Shown piece after piece: positions 53,305 to 62,612 of a stretch of DNA of 64,000 nucleotides. A program made the position numbers and the translations under genes. The DNA is from Streptomyces fructofermentans. Its GTDB lineage: Bacteria > Actinomycetota > Actinomycetes > Streptomycetales > Streptomycetaceae. Under the pieces are notes generated by a model. It was not told where the DNA came from, searched no databases, and saw nothing but the letters and a program-made list of their open reading frames with translations. The first letter of the stretch is position 1, and each line of letters begins with the position of its first letter. Where the stretch lies: contig NZ_BMWD01000006.1 of NCBI RefSeq assembly GCF_014651055.1, positions 133,792 to 197,791 on the forward strand. Reading direction: 5' to 3'.

Positions 53305-55881
53305 TCAGCCGGCCGCCACGTCGCACGCCTGTCCGCGCAGCGCGCGCGCCAGGTCGTCGCCCGCCTCGAGGACCAGCCGCCGCAGCGCGGGCGGGGCGTC
53401 CTCGTGGGAGCGGAGCCAGGCGTCGGTCGCGTCCAGCGTCTCCTGCGAGGCCTGGAGGGACGGGAACAGGCCCCTGACCACGTCCATGCCGATCTGGATG
53501 GACCGCTCGGCCCAGACCCGCCCGATCGCCTCGAAGTACTTCGAGGTGTAGGGGGCTGTCAGCTCCCGCTGCGACGGCTGGGCGAAGCCCGCGATCGTCG
53601 CCTCGACCAGCGCGTTGGACAGCGCGTCCGACTCGACGACCGCCGCCCACGCCTGCGCCTTGACGGCGGCCGAGGGCCTGGCCGCCAGGCAGCGCACCTG
53701 GTGCCGCTTGCCCGACGCGGTGTCGTCCCTGGCCAGTTCGGCGGTGAGGACGGCCTCGTCGGCGGCGCCGTGCGCGGCCAGCGGCTCCAGGAACGCCCAG
53801 CGCAGCTCCTGGTCGACATCGAGCCCGTCGATCTTCGCCGTGCCCTCCAGCAGCCCTTCGAGCAACTGGAGATCGGCCGCGTCCGAGGCGACCGACGCGA
53901 AGAAGCGGGCCCAGGTGAGCTGGTGCTGGCTGCCGGGCTCGGCGAGCCGCAGCTCACGCAGCGCGCCCTCGGCGAGCAGCCGCGCGCCCTCCGCCCGCCA
54001 GGCGGGGGCCGCGTAGTGGGTGAGCGCCGACTCGGCCCACGCGTGCAGCATCTGGAGCACGCCGATGTCGGACTCCCGGCCCGCGAAGCGCAGCACCAGG
54101 TCGACGAAGTCCCGCGCGGGCATCAGCGCGTCACGGGTGAGGCTCCACAGCGCCGACCAGCACAGGGCGCGGGCGAGCGGGTCGGTGAGGTCGCCGAGCC
54201 GGGCCCGCAGGGTGTCGAGCGAGCCCTCGTCGAAACGGATCTTGCAGTACGTGAGGTCGTCGTCGTTGACGAGGACCAGCTCGGGCGCGTCCGCGCCGAC
54301 CAGTTCCCCGACGACCGTGCGCGGTCCGTCGACGTCGACCTCGGCGCGCGCGTACCGCACGAGCGAGCCGTCCGCGTCCTGGCGGCGGTAGAGCCCCACC
54401 GCCACGCGGTGCGGCCGCAGTTCGGGGTGCGACTCGGCGGCCTCCTGGAGGATCGCCAGCTCGGTGACGCGTCCCTCCGCGCTCAGGATGACCTGCGGGG
54501 TGAGGGAGTTGACGCCCGCGGTCTGCAGCCAGGAGCGCGACCAGGCGGCCATGTCGCGTCCACTGGTCTCCTCCAGCACCGACAGCAGGTCGCCGAGGCG
54601 GGTGTTCCCGTACGCGTTGCGCTTGAAGTAGCGGCGCGCGCCCTCCAGGAAGGCGTCCCGCCCGACGTACGCGACGAGCTGCTTGAGGACGGAGGCGCCC
54701 TTGGCGTACGTGATCCCGTCGAAGTTGAGCTTGGCGTCCTCCAGGTCGCGGATGTCGGCCGTGACCGGGTGCGTGGAGGGCAGCTGGTCGGCGCGGTACG
54801 CCCAGGCCTTGCGGTTGTTGGCGAAGGTGATCCAGCCGTCCGTGAAGCGGGTCGCCTCGACCATGGAGAAGGTCCCCATGAAGTCCGCGAAGGACTCCTT
54901 GAGCCACAGGTCGTCCCACCACACCATGGTCACCAGGTCGCCGAACCACATGTGCGCCATCTCGTGCAGGATGACGTTGGCGCGGCGCTCGTACGCCGCC
55001 TGCGTCACCTTGCCGCGGAAGATGAACTCCTCGCGGAAGGTCACACAGCCCGGGTTCTCCATCGCGCCGAGGTTGTACTCCGGCACGAACGCCTGGTCGT
55101 ACTTCCCGAAGGGGTAGGGGAAGTCGAAGTGGTCGTGGAAGAAGTCGAGCCCCTGCTTGGTCACCCGGAAGACGTCGTCCGAGTCGAAGTGCCGGGCCAG
55201 GCCCTTGCGGCACAGCGCGCCGAGGGGGATCTCCAGCCGCGTCCCGTCCTCGAAGACCCGCTCGTAGGTGTCCGTCACGTAGTGGTACGGGCCGGCGACG
55301 ACGGCCGTGATGTACGTGGAGATGGGCTTGGTCTCGGCGAACTCCCACACGCCGTCGGTGAGTTCGCCGACGCCGTTGCTCCACACGACCCAGCCCTCGG
55401 GTGCCCGCACGTCGAAGCGGTACGGAGCCTTGAGGTCGGGCTGCTCGAAGTTGGCGAAGACACGGCGGGAGTCGGCGGGCTCGTACTGCGTGTAGAGGTA
55501 GACCTCGCCGTCCTCCGGGTCGACGAAGCGGTGCATGCCCTCGCCGGTGCGGCTGTACGCGCACTGGGCGTCGACCACCAGCTCGTTGTCCTCGGCCAGG
55601 TCCTCCAGGAGGATGCGGGTGCCGTCGAAGACGGCGCCCGGGTCGAGGTCCCGGCCGTTCAGGGAGACCGCCGTGACGCTCGGGGCGATCAGGTCGGCGA
55701 AGCTGGTGGCGCCCGGTTCGGCGCTGCGGAAGCGGATCGTCGTCACCGACCGGAACGTCCGCGGCCCGGTGTCCGGTCCGCCGATCGCCGACCGCAGGTC
55801 CAGGGACACCTCGTATCCCTCCACGGACAGCAGTGCCGCCCGCTCGCGGGCCTCGTCGCGGGACAGATTCTCACCGGGCAC
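53305..55881 (-). CDS. pepN: Aminopeptidase N (M1 family), second paralogue
   Basis: An 858-residue M1 aminopeptidase with GAMENPGC, zinc ligands HEMAH at 306-310 and Glu329, and the FDGITYAKGASVLKQLV element; all catalytic residues are intact. It differs from the first pepN by many substitutions, so the pair is an old duplication. Start GTG 55881 is chosen because GGAG lies 8 bases upstream and it gives the N-terminus PGENLSRDEARERAALL that corresponds to PGTNLTREEAQQRAKLL of the first paralogue. The gene is divergent from the mycothiol-linked DsbA gene. Confidence 0.95.
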   Translation of the reverse strand: MPGENLSRDEARERAALLSVEGYEVSLDLRSAIGGPDTGPRTFRSVTTIRFRSAEPGATSFADLIAPSVTAVSLNGRDLDPGAVFDGTRILLEDLAEDNELVVDAQCAYSRTGEGMHRFVDPEDGEVYLYTQYEPADSRRVFANFEQPDLKAPYRFDVRAPEGWVVWSNGVGELTDGVWEFAETKPISTYITAVVAGPYHYVTDTYERVFEDGTRLEIPLGALCRKGLARHFDSDDVFRVTKQGLDFFHDHFDFPYPFGKYDQAFVPEYNLGAMENPGCVTFREEFIFRGKVTQAAYERRANVILHEMAHMWFGDLVTMVWWDDLWLKESFADFMGTFSMVEATRFTDGWITFANNRKAWAYRADQLPSTHPVTADIRDLEDAKLNFDGITYAKGASVLKQLVAYVGRDAFLEGARRYFKRNAYGNTRLGDLLSVLEETSGRDMAAWSRSWLQTAGVNSLTPQVILSAEGRVTELAILQEAAESHPELRPHRVAVGLYRRQDADGSLVRYARAEVDVDGPRTVVGELVGADAPELVLVNDDDLTYCKIRFDEGSLDTLRARLGDLTDPLARALCWSALWSLTRDALMPARDFVDLVLRFAGRESDIGVLQMLHAWAESALTHYAAPAWRAEGARLLAEGALRELRLAEPGSQHQLTWARFFASVASDAADLQLLEGLLEGTAKIDGLDVDQELRWAFLEPLAAHGAADEAVLTAELARDDTASGKRHQVRCLAARPSAAVKAQAWAAVVESDALSNALVEATIAGFAQPSQRELTAPYTSKYFEAIGRVWAERSIQIGMDVVRGLFPSLQASQETLDATDAWLRSHEDAPPALRRLVLEAGDDLARALRGQACDVAAG

Positions 55882-56041
55882 GGGCGGCACTCCCTCGTCG
55901 TGTCTTGGGTTCGTGTGAACAGGACCGATCCTGCCATGTGCCCCTGACGGCGGACACCCGGGAATGGCACGGGTGACCGGTTGCGTTGCACCTGTGGAGA
56001 CGTGCATCGAGGACCCTCGAATCGCCCCGACTAGGAGAGCC

Positions 56042-56692
56042 ATGTCCGAGCAGACCCCCGTCAAGACCCCCGTCGATTTCTGGTTCGACCCGCTGTGCCC
56101 CTGGGCGTGGATGACCTCGCGGTGGGTCCTGGAGGTGGAGAAGGTCCGGGACATCGAGGTCCGGTGGCACCTCATGAGCCTCGCCGTGCTGAACGAGCCG
56201 AAGCTGGACGAGCTGCCCGAGGAGTACCGGGAGATGCTCTCCACCAAGGCGTGGGGTCCTGTCCGCGTCGTCATCGCGGCCCAGCAGGAGCACGGCCCCG
56301 AGGTGCTCGGTGACCTCTACACCGCGCTCGGCACGCGCATCCACAACCAGGGCGAGGGCCCCGAGAAGGCGGTGGTGGCCGCCGCCGTCAAGGAGGTCGG
56401 GCTCCCCGAGTCCCTCATGGACCACTGGGACAGCACCCCGTACGAGGCAGAGCTGCGCGCCTCCCACCAGGAGGGCATCGACAAGGTCGGACAGGACGTC
56501 GGCACCCCGGTGATCGCCGTACCGGGCGCCGACGGCAGCCAGGTGGCGTTCTTCGGGCCGGTCGTCACCCCGGCCCCCAAGGGCGAGGAGGCCGCCAAGC
56601 TGTGGGACGGCACGCTGCTCGTCGCCTCCGTGCCCGGCTTCTACGAGATCAAGCGCAGCCGTACCAAGGGTCCGGACTTCAGCAACCTCTAG
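56042..56692 (+). CDS. DsbA-family mycothiol-dependent oxidoreductase (Rv2466c-like), CPWA active site
   Basis: A 216-residue thioredoxin-fold protein of the family that includes mycobacterial Rv2466c, a mycothiol-linked nitroreductase. Shared landmarks are [10 protein letters not shown] at residues 12-21, [36 protein letters not shown] and FFGPVV. The active site here is C19-P-W-A22: the second Cys of CPWC is replaced by Ala, so a monothiol mechanism using mycothiol is expected. ATG 56042 follows AGGAGAG. Cytosolic, no signal peptide. Convergent with a small minus-strand gene. Confidence 0.88.
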   Translation: MSEQTPVKTPVDFWFDPLCPWAWMTSRWVLEVEKVRDIEVRWHLMSLAVLNEPKLDELPEEYREMLSTKAWGPVRVVIAAQQEHGPEVLGDLYTALGTRIHNQGEGPEKAVVAAAVKEVGLPESLMDHWDSTPYEAELRASHQEGIDKVGQDVGTPVIAVPGADGSQVAFFGPVVTPAPKGEEAAKLWDGTLLVASVPGFYEIKRSRTKGPDFSNL

Positions 56693-56781
56693 CAGCGGCC
56701 CGCGGCTGCTGCCCGCGGCGGCGACCGCCTGCGAATGCGACTGCGACGGTGGTCGCCCACGGACACCTGGGCGGCGGCCGG

Positions 56782-57000
56782 TCAGTCGAACTCGGGCATC
56801 CGCAGCGGTGGGTCGAAGGGGTCGTCGTCCCAGGCGTAGCGGACGTTGCGGCACTCGCCCCTGGTGCACATCCAGTAGTCGTCGACGTACTTCTTGCCGG
56901 TGAGCTCCCGGAGCCAGCGGCGCTCGGGCTCCCCGGCGGGCGGTCGGTGGGCCTCGTAGGTGCGGCAGGTGAAACAGCGGAACACTCTTTCGTTCGCCAT
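56782..57000 (-). CDS. Small Cys-rich zinc-ribbon-like protein
   Basis: A 72-residue protein with paired cysteines CFTC (near residue 8) and CTRGEC (near residue 43), consistent with a four-Cys zinc ribbon. Aromatic and charged residues are abundant. Start ATG 57000 preserves the N-terminus ANERVFRCF; an in-frame ATG further upstream adds only unrelated sequence. No neighbour suggests a role: it is a stand-alone gene between the DsbA-like gene and a permease. Likely conserved hypothetical. Confidence 0.7.
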   Translation of the reverse strand: MANERVFRCFTCRTYEAHRPPAGEPERRWLRELTGKKYVDDYWMCTRGECRNVRYAWDDDPFDPPLRMPEFD

Positions 57001-57095
57001 CGAGCCACCATGCACGGAAATCGCGGCCACCGACAGTGTCCGGGCCGCTGCCCGGCCCGTGTCGCCCCCCCGGCGCCGTCGGCCGCCCGGCGAAA

Positions 57096-57140
57096 GGGAA
57101 GGGGTCCCCGCGAGGCTCGGCCTCGCGGGGACCCCTTCCC
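57096..57140 (-). terminator. Perfect 21-bp hairpin terminator of the permease gene
   Basis: Positions 57096-57116 and 57120-57140 pair perfectly with a three-base loop, and the minus-strand transcript then runs into UUUC. It lies 39 bases past the permease stop. Confidence 0.85.
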
Positions 57141-57178
57141 GTTTCGGGGGCGCGAGGCCGTTCCGGAACGGGGAGCGG

Positions 57179-58567
57179 TCAGCGCGCGGCGCGGGCCCGC
57201 TGGCGCGCGTACCCGACGAGCGCGAGGACCAGCGTCATCGCGCCGGTCGAGTAGAGCTGCACCCGCGTGTCCGGCTCCCGCGCCATCAGGACGAGGATCG
57301 CGGCCATGCCCGCCAGCGCCACCCAGGTCAGTACGGGGAACGCCCACATCCGGACGGTCAGCCTCTCGGGCGACTCGCGCTCCAGGGCGCGCCGCAGCCG
57401 GAGCTGCGAGACCGCGATGAAGATCCAGACGACCAGGATCACGGCCCCGATCATGTTCAGCAGCCACGGGAAGACGTCGTCGGGCCGCCAGTGGCTGAGC
57501 AGGACGCAGCCGAAGCCGACCAGGCACGAGACCAGCACCGCGACCCGCGGCACACCCGCCGACACCTTCCCGAGGGACTTCGGGCCCTGGCCCCGCGCCA
57601 CCAGCGAGTACGCGATGCGCGAGGAGCCGTAGATGTTGGCGTTCATGGCCGAGAGCAGGGCGACCAGCACGACGACGTCCATCAGCCGGGCGGCGCCCGG
57701 GATGCCGAGCCGGTCCAGGGCCGCGACGTACGGGCCCTGCTCGACGACCGCCTTCGAGTCCCACGGGACGAGGGTGACGACGACCGCCATCGAGCCGATG
57801 TAGAACAGCGCGATGCGCCACATCGCGGTGCGGACGGCGCGCGCGACACCGCGGACCGGGTCGGGCGACTCGGCCGCCGCGATGGTGACGGTCTCCAGTC
57901 CGCCGTACGCGAAGACCGAGGCGAGCAGGCCGATCACGAGCCCCTCGCCGCCGTTCGGCAGGAAGTCGCCCAGATGGGCCGTCCCGGGGGAGTCGGTGCC
58001 CGGCAGGACACCGGCGATCGCCAGCACGCCCAGCACCAGGAACAGCGTGATCGCGCCCACCTTCAGCGCGGCGAACCAGAACTCGAACTCGCCGAAGTTC
58101 TTCACCGCGGCGAGGTTCGCCACGCAGAACACGACCATGAACAGCGCGACCCAGGCCCACTCGGGCGTCCCGGGCAGCCAGCGGGTGACGATCTTCGCCG
58201 CGCCGATGCCCTCCAGTCCGACGGCCGTGCACAGCAGCACCCAGAACGACCAGCCGGCGGTGAAGCCCGCCCAGGGTCCGATCGCTCTCTCGGCGTGCGC
58301 GGAGAAGGAGCCGGAGGACGGATGGGCGGCCGACATCTCGCCGAGCATCCGCATCACCAGCATGACGAGCAGGCCGGACACGGCGTAGGCGACGACGATC
58401 GAGGGACCGGCCGCGGCGATGCCGGCGCCGGAGCCGACGAACAGGCCGGCGCCGATCACACCGCCGAGGGCGATCATGGACAGATGGCGCTGCTTGAGGC
58501 CGTGGGAGAGCGCGACGTCCGTGTCCTGGCCGCTGCCGGACGCGGTGTCGGGGGTGGTACGGGACAT
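57179..58567 (-). CDS. Amino acid permease (APC superfamily)
   Basis: A 462-residue membrane transporter with twelve hydrophobic segments. The signature ALGGVIGAGLFVGSG in helix 1 and the TM3-like GLEGIGA/AGWSFWV region are those of the amino acid/proton symporter (AAT) group, including GabP, LysP and AnsP-type carriers. The substrate is undetermined. ATG 58567 gives a short hydrophilic N-terminus; a longer frame upstream is basic and unlike transporters, and a terminator hairpin lies across it. It probably forms its own unit. Confidence 0.92.
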   Translation of the reverse strand: MSRTTPDTASGSGQDTDVALSHGLKQRHLSMIALGGVIGAGLFVGSGAGIAAAGPSIVVAYAVSGLLVMLVMRMLGEMSAAHPSSGSFSAHAERAIGPWAGFTAGWSFWVLLCTAVGLEGIGAAKIVTRWLPGTPEWAWVALFMVVFCVANLAAVKNFGEFEFWFAALKVGAITLFLVLGVLAIAGVLPGTDSPGTAHLGDFLPNGGEGLVIGLLASVFAYGGLETVTIAAAESPDPVRGVARAVRTAMWRIALFYIGSMAVVVTLVPWDSKAVVEQGPYVAALDRLGIPGAARLMDVVVLVALLSAMNANIYGSSRIAYSLVARGQGPKSLGKVSAGVPRVAVLVSCLVGFGCVLLSHWRPDDVFPWLLNMIGAVILVVWIFIAVSQLRLRRALERESPERLTVRMWAFPVLTWVALAGMAAILVLMAREPDTRVQLYSTGAMTLVLALVGYARQRARAAR

Positions 58568-58594
58568 GAGGGGGGGGTGGTCCCTTGCGTGCGA

Positions 58595-58649
58595 GGGCAA
58601 AAACGCCCACAGTCTGGGCAGCCTCCCCAGTCGCGGGAGGAGGCCGCCC
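58595..58649 (-). terminator. Terminator hairpins between the sulfonate operon and the permease
   Basis: The main stem is 58616-58626 with 58639-58649 (GGGCGGCCTCC / GGAGGCTGCCC on the minus strand, one mismatch), followed by a small GGGC-GTTTTT-GCCC stem at 58595-58608 that holds the only T-run. It may end the operon, or attenuate the permease. Confidence 0.5.
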
Positions 58650-58704
58650 AGCATGCGGACGCGCACGATACGGAACGTAAGACTCCGGTCACCCCGGGAA
58701 GGGG

Positions 58705-59598
58705 TCAGGCCACCGTCGTGTAGTGCGAGGCGTCGCCCGCGATCGAGCGGCTCGCGGTACCCCCGATGCCCACCGGCACGTCGCCCGCCACCGTCACGCG
58801 GTGCAGCCGCCGGGGCAGCCCGTCGTAGTTGTCGATCGCGTAGTGCTGCGTGATCCGGTTGTCGAACAGGACGAGCTGGTTCGGGGACCAGCGGTGCCGC
58901 AGGACGTTCTCGGGGCGGGTGACGTACGCCTGGAGCAGGTCGAGGATCTTGCGCGACTCGCCCACAGACAGCCCCGCGACGCGCTGTGCGAAGCCGCCGA
59001 TGAACAGCCCGCGCTCACCCGTCAGCGGGTGGACCCGGACGACCGGGTGGGCCGTGCGGTAGGTGATGGACGTGAACTGGGCCCGCTGGGAGGACAGTTG
59101 CTCGTCCACCTCCTCCTCCGGCACCGCGTAGTCGTAGTCGTTGGTGTGCTCGGCCCACAGGCTGTCCGCGAGCAGCCGCAGCGGCTCGGGGAGGCTGCGG
59201 TACGCGGCGGCCGAGTTGGCGATCAGCGTCTCGCCCCCGTACGGCGGCAGCGTGATGCTGCGCAGGGTGCTGGCCTGCGGCGGGTTGAGCACGAAGGTGA
59301 CGTCGGTGTGCCAGTGGTTGGCGGCGCGCCCGCGCTCGCTGTCCACGGGCAGCACGTTCGCCGCGCCGTCGATCGCGGGCACGGTCGGATGGGCGGTGGT
59401 CAGCTCGCCGAAGTGACGGGCGAACGCCTGCTGGCCCTCGTCGTCGAGGTCGACGTCGTCGAAGACCAGCGCCTTGTGCTCGTTCAGGGCGGCGCGCAGC
59501 GCGCCCACGCTGTCGTCGTCCAGCGGCTTGGCGATGTCGACGCCGGACACCTGCGCGCCGATGTGCGCGGTGACCTTGCGGATCTGGAGGTCGGCCAT
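58705..59598 (-). CDS. TauD/TfdA-type 2-oxoglutarate-dependent dioxygenase
   Basis: A 297-residue Fe(II)/2-oxoglutarate dioxygenase expected to desulfonate taurine or an alkylsulfonate, releasing sulfite. Iron ligands His97 and Asp99 are in HWHTDVTF; the distal His falls in NRITQHYAIDNY, and the 2-oxoglutarate-binding Arg in LPRRLHRV. Start ATG 59598 gives the usual N-terminus ADLQIRKVTAHIGAQVSG. It is the last gene of the sulfonate operon, 56 bases after the FMN monooxygenase. Confidence 0.92.
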   Translation of the reverse strand: MADLQIRKVTAHIGAQVSGVDIAKPLDDDSVGALRAALNEHKALVFDDVDLDDEGQQAFARHFGELTTAHPTVPAIDGAANVLPVDSERGRAANHWHTDVTFVLNPPQASTLRSITLPPYGGETLIANSAAAYRSLPEPLRLLADSLWAEHTNDYDYAVPEEEVDEQLSSQRAQFTSITYRTAHPVVRVHPLTGERGLFIGGFAQRVAGLSVGESRKILDLLQAYVTRPENVLRHRWSPNQLVLFDNRITQHYAIDNYDGLPRRLHRVTVAGDVPVGIGGTASRSIAGDASHYTTVA

Positions 59599-59654
59599 GG
59601 GGAACGGTCCTTTCCGGGGGATTCTCGGACGGGGTCGGTTCTCGTACGGGTGCC

Positions 59655-60989
59655 TCAGGCGAGGGCGGAGGCGTACTGGTTGGCGGGGCGCGGCAGTCCG
59701 TACCGCTCCCGCAGGGTCTGCCGCGGTCCGTACTCCGTGCGGAACAGGCCGCGGGCGCGCAGGATCGGCACGACGTGGTCGACGAACCGTCCGAGACCGG
59801 ACGGGAGCACGGCGGGCATGATGTTGAACCCGTCGGCCGCGCCCTGCCGGAACCACTCCTCGATCGTGTCGGCGACCTGCTCGGGGGTGCCGGCGAAGGT
59901 CAGGTGGCCGCGTCCGCCGCCGAGCCGCCCGATCAGCTCGCGGACGGTGAGCCGCTCGCGTTCGGCCAGTTCCACCACGAGCGCGTAGCGGCTCCTCGAC
60001 CCCTCGACGGCGCTGTCCGGCGGCAGGTCCGCGGGGAGCCCGGCGTCGAGGTCGAGGGTGCCGGACGGGAGGTTCAGCAGGTGTTCGAGACGGTTCAGCC
60101 CGTGCTCGTACACGATGTGCTCCTCCAGCACGCGGGCGTCCCGCAGCGCCTCGGCCTCGGTGGAGCCGACGACCGGGACGATCCCGGGCAGCACCTTGAT
60201 GTGGCCGGGGTCCCGGCCCTCGCGCGCCGTACGGGACTTGAGGTCGGCGTAGAAGTCCTGCGCGTCCCCGAGCGTCTGCTGGGCGGTGAAGACCGCCTCC
60301 GCGTACCGCGCGGCGAACCGCTTGCCGTTCTCCGAGGACCCGGCCTGCACGAGCAGCGGGTAACCCTGCGGGGAGCGCGGGACGTTGAGCGCCCCCTCGA
60401 CGCTGAAGTACGGGCCGCGGTGCCGGGGCGGATGGAGCTTGCGGGCGTCGCCCCACACCCCGGCCGCCTTGTCCGCGACGATCAGGTCGTCCTCCCAGCT
60501 GTCCCAGAGCTTGAGTGCCACGTCCAGGAAGTCGGCCGCGCGCTCGTAGCGGGACGCGTGCACGGGCTCGGCGTCGAGGCCGAAGTTGCGGGCCGCCTCG
60601 CTGCCCGCGGTCGTGACGATGTTCCAGCCGGCCCGCCCACCGCTGACGTGGTCCAGCGAGGCGAGTCTGCGGGCCAGGTTGTAGGGGGAGTTGTACGACG
60701 TCGACGCCGTGGCGATCAGACCGATGTGCTCCGTGGCCGTGGCCAGCGCGGTGAGCAGGGTGAGGGGTTCCAGCACACCGGAGGGCCGCTGGCCGACGTC
60801 GCTGAACAGCACCGGGCCGTCGGCGAGGAACAGCGAGTCGAAGGTGCCGCGTTCGGCGATCCGGGCGAGCTCGCGGTAGTGCGCGAGGTCGACGCTCGCG
60901 TACGGGTCGCTCTCCGGCAGCCGCCAGGAGGCCTCGTGGTGGCCGGTGCTCATGAGGAAGGCGTTCAGATGGAGCAGGCGCTGTGTCAC
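59655..60989 (-). CDS. FMN-dependent monooxygenase (NtaA/SnaA/DszA family)
   Basis: A 444-residue luciferase-like (bacterial LLM class) flavin monooxygenase. Family marks are LFLADGP, ARRLASLDHVSGGRAGWNIV, the EPVHASRYERAADFLDV region and PLLVQAGSSENGKRFAAR. Members of this group oxidise sulfones, sulfonates, chelators and thiophenes with FMNH2 supplied by a separate reductase. GTG 60989 overlaps the stop of the ATPase gene (GTGA), so it is translated with the transporter. Its role is probably desulfonation of the imported compound. No reductase gene is visible. Confidence 0.9.
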   Translation of the reverse strand: MTQRLLHLNAFLMSTGHHEASWRLPESDPYASVDLAHYRELARIAERGTFDSLFLADGPVLFSDVGQRPSGVLEPLTLLTALATATEHIGLIATASTSYNSPYNLARRLASLDHVSGGRAGWNIVTTAGSEAARNFGLDAEPVHASRYERAADFLDVALKLWDSWEDDLIVADKAAGVWGDARKLHPPRHRGPYFSVEGALNVPRSPQGYPLLVQAGSSENGKRFAARYAEAVFTAQQTLGDAQDFYADLKSRTAREGRDPGHIKVLPGIVPVVGSTEAEALRDARVLEEHIVYEHGLNRLEHLLNLPSGTLDLDAGLPADLPPDSAVEGSRSRYALVVELAERERLTVRELIGRLGGGRGHLTFAGTPEQVADTIEEWFRQGAADGFNIMPAVLPSGLGRFVDHVVPILRARGLFRTEYGPRQTLRERYGLPRPANQYASALA

Positions 60990-61771
60990 CGGGCCGCCTC
61001 CTGCCGGGCGTCCCGCTCGTCCCCGGCGCCGTGGTCCTCCGTGACGCCGAGCGCGGCCAGCAGGCGCTCCCGGTACTCGCCGAGCAGCGGGTCCCGGTAC
61101 GAGCGCGGGTGCGGGCGGTCGATGGCCAGGTCGAGGCCGATGCGGCCCTCGTCCAGCACGAGCACCCGGTCGGCCAGCACGATCGCCTCGTCCACGTCGT
61201 GCGTGACGAGCAGGACGGACGGCCGGTGCCGTTCCCACAACTCCCGCAGGAGGGCGTGCATACGTATCCGGGTGAGCGCGTCCAGCGCCCCGAACGGCTC
61301 GTCGGCGAGCAGGAGTTCCGGCTCCCGGACGAGGGACCTGGCCAGCGCGGCACGCTGGGCCTCACCGCCGGACAGCTCGTTGGGCCAGGCCCGTTCACGG
61401 CCCGCCAGGCCCACCTCGGCGAGGGCGGCGCGACCGCGTGCCTCTGCCTCCTTGCCGTCCGTGCCGAGGAGCACGTTGTCCAGGACGCGGCGCCACGGCA
61501 GCAGCCGCGAGTCCTGGAAGACGACGGACACCCGGTCGGGAGCCGTCAGCCCGCCGCTTCCCGCGACCTCGTGGTCCAGCCCCGCGATGGCCCGCAGCAA
61601 CGTGCTCTTGCCGGACCCGCTGTGCCCGAGCAGGGCCGTGAACTGGCCCGCCGGCAGGTCCAGATCGACCGCGTCGAGGACCGTACGCCCGTCGAACGAC
61701 CGGGTCAGCCCCGTGAGCCGGACGGCCGGTGCGGGGGCCGTGGACGTCAGCTGCTCAGCGTGCGTCGCCAT
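60986..61771 (-). CDS. ssuB: Aliphatic sulfonate ABC transporter ATP-binding protein
   Basis: A 261-residue nitrate/sulfonate/taurine-type ATPase: Walker A LLGHSGSGKST, Q-loop VVFQDSRLLPWR (the LLPW pattern typical of SsuB/TauB), signature LSGGEAQR, Walker B LLLADEPFGALD and LLVTHDVDEA. Start ATG 61771; 25 bases overlap the end of the permease gene. Energises uptake for the desulfonation enzymes encoded next. Confidence 0.93.
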   Translation of the reverse strand: MATHAEQLTSTAPAPAVRLTGLTRSFDGRTVLDAVDLDLPAGQFTALLGHSGSGKSTLLRAIAGLDHEVAGSGGLTAPDRVSVVFQDSRLLPWRRVLDNVLLGTDGKEAEARGRAALAEVGLAGRERAWPNELSGGEAQRAALARSLVREPELLLADEPFGALDALTRIRMHALLRELWERHRPSVLLVTHDVDEAIVLADRVLVLDEGRIGLDLAIDRPHPRSYRDPLLGEYRERLLAALGVTEDHGAGDERDARQEAAR

Positions 61772-62607
61772 GACAGCACCCTCCGTTCGACGAGACGGAC
61801 CGCGGTGTCGGAGGCCAGCCCGAAGATCCCGTAGATCAGCAGGCCGACGAGGATGACGTCCGTCTGGCCGTAGTTCTGGGCCTGGAACATCATGTAGCCG
61901 AGGCCGCTGGTGGCGTTGATCTGCTCCAGGACGACCAGGGAGAGCCAGGAGCCGGTCACCCCGAGCCGCAGCCCGACGAAGAAGCCGGGCAGGGCGCCGG
62001 GGATCACGATGCTGCGGATGAACGCCACCCTCGACAGGCCCTGGACCTCGGCGAGTTCGACGAAGCGGTGGTCGATGCCCGACAGCGCGGCGTGCAGGTT
62101 CAGATAGATCGGGATGTACACGACGATCGCGATGATCGCGATCTTGAAGGTCTCGCCTATGCCCAGCCACAGGATGAACAGCGGGATCAGGCCGAGCGTC
62201 GGGATCGCCCGGTTGAGCTGGACCGTCCCGTCGATCAGCGCCTCGCCGACCCGGCTGAGCCCGGCGGCGAGCGCGAGGACCACCCCGGCGGTCAGCCCGA
62301 TGGTGAACCCGTAGCCGGCGCGTTCCAGGGAGGTCAGCACGTCGGTCGCGAGGGTGCCGTCCCCCCACAGCCGGCCGGCTGTGGCGACGACCGTCCAGGG
62401 CGCGGGGATCGCCCCGGGGTCGAGCTGCCCGGCGGCCGAGGCGAGGGCCCACAGGACGGCGACCAGGGTCGGCCCGACGAGGCGGGAGGCGGGCAGCCGC
62501 TTGCCCGGCGCGAGGCCGCGCCTGCGGCGCCGGGCGCTCCCGCGCGCGGGAGCCGGCGGTTCCTGCGCGGACGTGGTGACGGCGGGTGCCGCCGCGGTGG
62601 TGGTCAT
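61747..62607 (-). CDS. ssuC: Aliphatic sulfonate ABC transporter permease
   Basis: A 286-residue permease of the nitrate/sulfonate (SsuC/TauC) class with about six hydrophobic segments and the ELAEVQGLSRVAFIRSIVIPGALP EAA-like loop. ATG 62607 is preceded by GGAGGTGA; a GTG at 62616 overlapping the upstream stop is an alternative. Forms the membrane channel with ssuB ATPase. Confidence 0.93.
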   Translation of the reverse strand: MTTTAAAPAVTTSAQEPPAPARGSARRRRRGLAPGKRLPASRLVGPTLVAVLWALASAAGQLDPGAIPAPWTVVATAGRLWGDGTLATDVLTSLERAGYGFTIGLTAGVVLALAAGLSRVGEALIDGTVQLNRAIPTLGLIPLFILWLGIGETFKIAIIAIVVYIPIYLNLHAALSGIDHRFVELAEVQGLSRVAFIRSIVIPGALPGFFVGLRLGVTGSWLSLVVLEQINATSGLGYMMFQAQNYGQTDVILVGLLIYGIFGLASDTAVRLVERRVLSWRRTLSS

Positions 62608-62612
62608 GGCGG

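Noticed and set aside
53404..55947. An 847-codon plus-strand frame opposite the second pepN
   Set aside because: No family similarity; the M1 zinc motifs are on the other strand.
58568..58666. N-terminal extension of the amino acid permease to 58666
   Set aside because: It crosses a transcription terminator hairpin and has no transporter similarity; ATG 58567 gives the usual start.
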